64,000 nucleotides of DNA, from contig NZ_OW235315.1 in the NCBI RefSeq assembly GCF_934924865.1, positions 2,976,001 to 3,040,000 of the forward strand. Direction: 5' to 3'. This document shows, piece by piece, positions 61,238 to 64,000 of this stretch. The translations under genes were made by a program, and so were the position numbers. The notes beneath the pieces were generated by a model that was given only the letters and a program-made list of their open reading frames with translations, had not been told where the DNA came from and made no database searches. Numbering within the stretch: the stretch's first letter is position 1; the number at the start of each line of letters is the position of its first letter. Source of the DNA: Tepidibacter aestuarii (GTDB taxonomy: Bacteria > Bacillota > Clostridia > Peptostreptococcales > Peptostreptococcaceae).

Positions 61238-61780
61238 TTAAAGATTCATAAGTCCTAGTGCAGCCTTTATATTCTTGCTCTTTTTATCTTCTTTAATATT
61301 TACAAGCTTTAATGCATCATGAGGACACGCTTCTATACAAGCCTTTGTATCTCTTCCCTTACATAAATCGCATTTGTAAGCTATCATTTTTTCTTCTTCT
61401 AGTCCTAATTGAATTACTTTATCTTCATTCTTGTACTCTGGTAATAATTCTATGGCACCTATTGGACATGCCATAAGACAAGTCTTGCATCCTATGCAAT
61501 TTTCATCTACATAGATAGTATTGTCCTCTTGCTTTATAGCTTTGTTAGGACATGCATTTGCACAAGGTGCATCTTCACAGTGTCTGCATTGTATAGGTGC
61601 ACAAAACTTTTCATTCTTTACAAGATATAATCTAGGTATAACAGGAGTTGTCATAGTTCCTACTGTGTAGCCTATATTATTTTCTTCATTATGCACACTA
61701 GAGCAAGCTAATTCACAAGCTTTGCATCCTATACATTTGCTTGGATCAGCTATAACAAATGTATTAAAACTCTCTTTCAT
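61238..61780 (-). CDS. HycB-like four-cluster iron-sulfur protein (2)
   Basis: 180-residue protein with four 4Fe-4S motifs (CIGCKACELACSSVH, CRHCEDAPCANACP, CIGCKTCLMACP, CDLCKGRDTKACIEACP), parallel to that at 59289-59846. Two such proteins link the formate dehydrogenase and hydrogenase subunits in HDCR-type complexes. ATG 61780 is chosen because GGGGGG lies shortly upstream; the frame extends to 61798. Confidence 0.93.
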   Translation of the reverse strand: MKESFNTFVIADPSKCIGCKACELACSSVHNEENNIGYTVGTMTTPVIPRLYLVKNEKFCAPIQCRHCEDAPCANACPNKAIKQEDNTIYVDENCIGCKTCLMACPIGAIELLPEYKNEDKVIQLGLEEEKMIAYKCDLCKGRDTKACIEACPHDALKLVNIKEDKKSKNIKAALGLMNL

Positions 61781-61804
61781 TCTCCCCCCACCTTTCAATT
61801 GTCT

Positions 61805-62986
61805 TTAAATTAAAAATCTTCCTTTTATAAATTCTCCCATTTTCACATTTTCTACTTTTTCAGGTATTACAATTAATCCATTTGAGTTCGATATAGTTTT
61901 TAAACTATTAGAAGACTGTCCTCCAGATTTATATGCGTAATATTTATCTTTATGTTTTTTTATATTTACATAAAAATATGTAGTTCTTCCTTTTTTGTCT
62001 TTGAAATCTTCTCCAGCTATTAAATCTATATAATCATACTCAGTTGATTTCCCAATCATTTTAGATATAGCTGCTTGAACGAACTGTTCAAATACATTTA
62101 TAGATGATAGAGGATTTCCTGGGAGTCCAAAAAATAACTTTTCATTGTATTTTGCAAATACTAATGGCTTTCCAGGTTTTATCTTTATTTTTCTAAACTT
62201 CACATCTGCTCCTATCTCCTCTAATACATCTTCTACAAAGTCGTAATCTCCAACAGACGCGCCACCTGATGTTATAACTATATCCGACTTTTCAAATGCA
62301 TCAATTATGCTTTGCTTTAATATATCTTTATTATCCTTTACTATGTTCATAGATAGTGGATTTGCTCCACTTCTCTTAACTAATCCGAAAAGAGAGTATC
62401 CATTACTATTTCTTATTTTCCCATTTTCTAATTTCTCATTTATATCTACAAGCTCATCTCCAGTTATAAGTAGTGATACATCTGGGGATCCGTATACTTT
62501 TAACTTGTCATATCCCAATGATGCCAATAACCCTATTTCATATGGTCTTATAACAGTTCCTTTCTTTAAAACCAAATCATTTGATTTTATCTGTGATCCC
62601 TTTTTTATTACATTAAGACCTTTCTCAACTTCATCATGTATTATTAATTTATTATCCTTTACATCTACCTTCTCTATTTGAATAACCGAGTCAGCACCGT
62701 TTGGAAATGCTGCCCCAGTCATTATTTTTAACGTCTTACCACTTTGCAGTTCATCATTGTAATAGTCTCCAGCCTTTATAGTTCCTATTATTTCGAACTC
62801 TTTTTCATCATTAATTTTAATAGCGTATCCATCCATGGCAGACTTATCAAAAGAAGGCAAATCCTCACTTGAGTAAATATCTTCTGCTAATACAAAGTCC
62901 ATACAATCTAATATGTTCTTCGTTTGTATATCGGATAACGAAGTATTTTCAATTATTATATCAATTGCTTCATCCGGTTTTATCAT
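61805..62986 (-). CDS. moeA: Molybdopterin molybdenumtransferase
   Basis: 393-residue MoeA, inserting molybdate (or tungstate) into adenylylated molybdopterin. DLPSFDKSAMDGYAI, VTSGGASVGDYDFVEDVL-like IVITSGGASVGDYDF and FFGLPGNPLSSINVFEQF signatures. Located between hycB and fdhF on the same strand, so cofactor supply is coupled to the enzyme. GAGGG precedes ATG 62986. Confidence 0.95.
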   Translation of the reverse strand: MIKPDEAIDIIIENTSLSDIQTKNILDCMDFVLAEDIYSSEDLPSFDKSAMDGYAIKINDEKEFEIIGTIKAGDYYNDELQSGKTLKIMTGAAFPNGADSVIQIEKVDVKDNKLIIHDEVEKGLNVIKKGSQIKSNDLVLKKGTVIRPYEIGLLASLGYDKLKVYGSPDVSLLITGDELVDINEKLENGKIRNSNGYSLFGLVKRSGANPLSMNIVKDNKDILKQSIIDAFEKSDIVITSGGASVGDYDFVEDVLEEIGADVKFRKIKIKPGKPLVFAKYNEKLFFGLPGNPLSSINVFEQFVQAAISKMIGKSTEYDYIDLIAGEDFKDKKGRTTYFYVNIKKHKDKYYAYKSGGQSSNSLKTISNSNGLIVIPEKVENVKMGEFIKGRFLI

Positions 62987-63005
62987 ATTGACTACCCTCT
63001 CGTAC

Positions 63006-64000
63006 TTAAATTTTTACAACCCTCATATTTTTTCTTATTCTATTGTACTCATCTTTTATAAACTGCTCAGCTTTTTCTTGATCGTGTATTTTTTCAACCT
63101 TTATTGCACAGTATTTAAATTCTGGAGTTTTAGAAACAGGATCTAAACTATCTATAGTAAGCTCATTACAAGAACCTATCCACCACTGATAAGTCATAAA
63201 AGTAGAACCTTTTTTCACTCTATCAGTAACACAAGCTCTAGTCATAACGCTTCCTCTTCTTGAACTTACTCTTACTAATTCATCGTCCTCTATACCTAAC
63301 TTTTCACTATCTTCAAAACTCATCTGAATATATCCTGGCTCATCCGCAAGCTCTTTTAATGCCCTACAGTTACCAGACATAGTTCTAGCAGAGTAATGTC
63401 CAACCTCTCTAACAGTTGAAAGACTAAGTGGATATTCTTCATCTGGAAGCTCTTTAGGTGCTCTCCACTGGCTTGCAAATAGATTCCCTTTTCCACTAGG
63501 TGTTGAGAATTTATCTCCCTTGTATAAATACTTAGTTCCATTATGATCTTCACTTGGACAAGGCCATTGAACTCCGCCTAACTTTTCAATCTTCTCATAA
63601 CTTGCACCAGCAAAACTTGGACATAAACTTCTCATCTCATCCCAAATTTCATTAGTGTTCTCATAACTCATAGAATACCCCATCTTAGTTGCAATCTCGG
63701 AAATTATCTGCCAGTCAGGCTTAACATCTCCTTTAGCTTCTATAACTTTATTAAACTTTTGGAACCCTCTATCAGCACAAGTATATACCCCTTCATGTTC
63801 TCCCCACGAAGTAGCAGGAAGTATAACATCTGCATGAAGAGCTGTTTTATTCATAAATATATCTTGAACTATAACAAAATCTATCTTATCAAGTGCTTCT
63901 CTAACCTCAGAAGAATTAGGATCACTTTGAACTGGGTCTTCTCCAAATATATAATACGCTTTAATTTTATCTTCATTTAAAGCTAGATGAGGTACCTCTG
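63006..64000 (-). CDS. fdhF: Formate dehydrogenase catalytic subunit, 5' part outside window
   Basis: C-terminal 331 residues of a molybdopterin oxidoreductase of formate dehydrogenase type. The frame is open to base 64000, so the start, 4Fe-4S site and active-site Sec/Cys are outside the window. Visible: YYIFGEDPVQSDPN, ADVILPATSWGEHEGVYTCADR (cofactor contact region typical of FdhF), then the C-terminal MopB domain (SLSTVREVGHYSARTMSG, RRGSVMTRACVTDRVKKG, FKYCAIKVEKI). It should belong to the HycB-HydA complex encoded next to it. The absence of the N-terminus leaves open whether it uses Sec. Confidence 0.93.
   Translation of the reverse strand, partial: EVPHLALNEDKIKAYYIFGEDPVQSDPNSSEVREALDKIDFVIVQDIFMNKTALHADVILPATSWGEHEGVYTCADRGFQKFNKVIEAKGDVKPDWQIISEIATKMGYSMSYENTNEIWDEMRSLCPSFAGASYEKIEKLGGVQWPCPSEDHNGTKYLYKGDKFSTPSGKGNLFASQWRAPKELPDEEYPLSLSTVREVGHYSARTMSGNCRALKELADEPGYIQMSFEDSEKLGIEDDELVRVSSRRGSVMTRACVTDRVKKGSTFMTYQWWIGSCNELTIDSLDPVSKTPEFKYCAIKVEKIHDQEKAEQFIKDEYNRIRKNMRVVKI

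Overview
The window is AT-rich DNA (low GC judged by eye) from an anaerobic, spore-forming member of the Clostridia. A Peptostreptococcaceae-type organism fits best: there is a GerA-type germinant receptor operon, 4-hydroxyphenylacetate decarboxylase (p-cresol formation), a CODH, an [FeFe]-hydrogenase/formate dehydrogenase cluster, and two genes that use in-frame TGA as selenocysteine. The species cannot be named from the sequence alone.

Layout. 1-9 kb: end-truncated chemotaxis receptor, two divergent formate/nitrite-family channels, cysS behind a leader peptide with five consecutive Cys codons and a terminator (classical attenuation layout), a HAD phosphatase, fdhD-mobB, and a nitroreductase coupled to a FrnE/DsbA-like selenoprotein. 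9-15 kb: ger operon in the order B-C-A, then a TetR-MATE pair. 15-24 kb: DUF3189, DUF4173 membrane protein, RecQ, a lipoprotein, a divergent HPP/CGNR-regulator pair and a MarR-MATE operon. 24-29 kb: hpdB-hpdC-MFS-hpdA. 29-34 kb: small accessory genes including a DUF2500 gene interrupted by TGA. 34-42 kb: aromatic aminotransferase, iorA, iorB and an MFS carrier behind a sigma-54 promoter, with a sigma-54 activator gene upstream. 42-50 kb: trmB, c-di-GMP enzymes, and a two-component system next to a secreted repeat protein. 50-56 kb: a 2-Cys peroxiredoxin with selenocysteine at the peroxidatic position, and cooS-cooF-FAD oxidoreductase with an Rrf2 regulator. 56-64 kb: nitroreductase, MOSC-moaC-moaA, and hycB-hydA-hycB-moeA-fdhF (fdhF truncated by the window end).

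How it fits together. Aromatic amino acids are transaminated, decarboxylated oxidatively by IorAB, and the arylacetate (at least 4-hydroxyphenylacetate) is decarboxylated by HpdBC to p-cresol. Formate metabolism is spread over the window: FNT channels, FdhD, MobB, MoaA, MoaC, MoeA and a formate dehydrogenase/[FeFe]-hydrogenase cluster resembling hydrogen-dependent CO2 reductase. CODH adds CO oxidation. Selenocysteine is used in at least two redox proteins.

Non-coding structure is unusually rich: a GC-rich dispersed element in three good copies, each beside a gene terminator, plus a degenerate inverted copy; a pair of inverted-repeat elements of which one carries a second inverted repeat nested inside it; and a shared hairpin/terminator block found twice in gene-free DNA.
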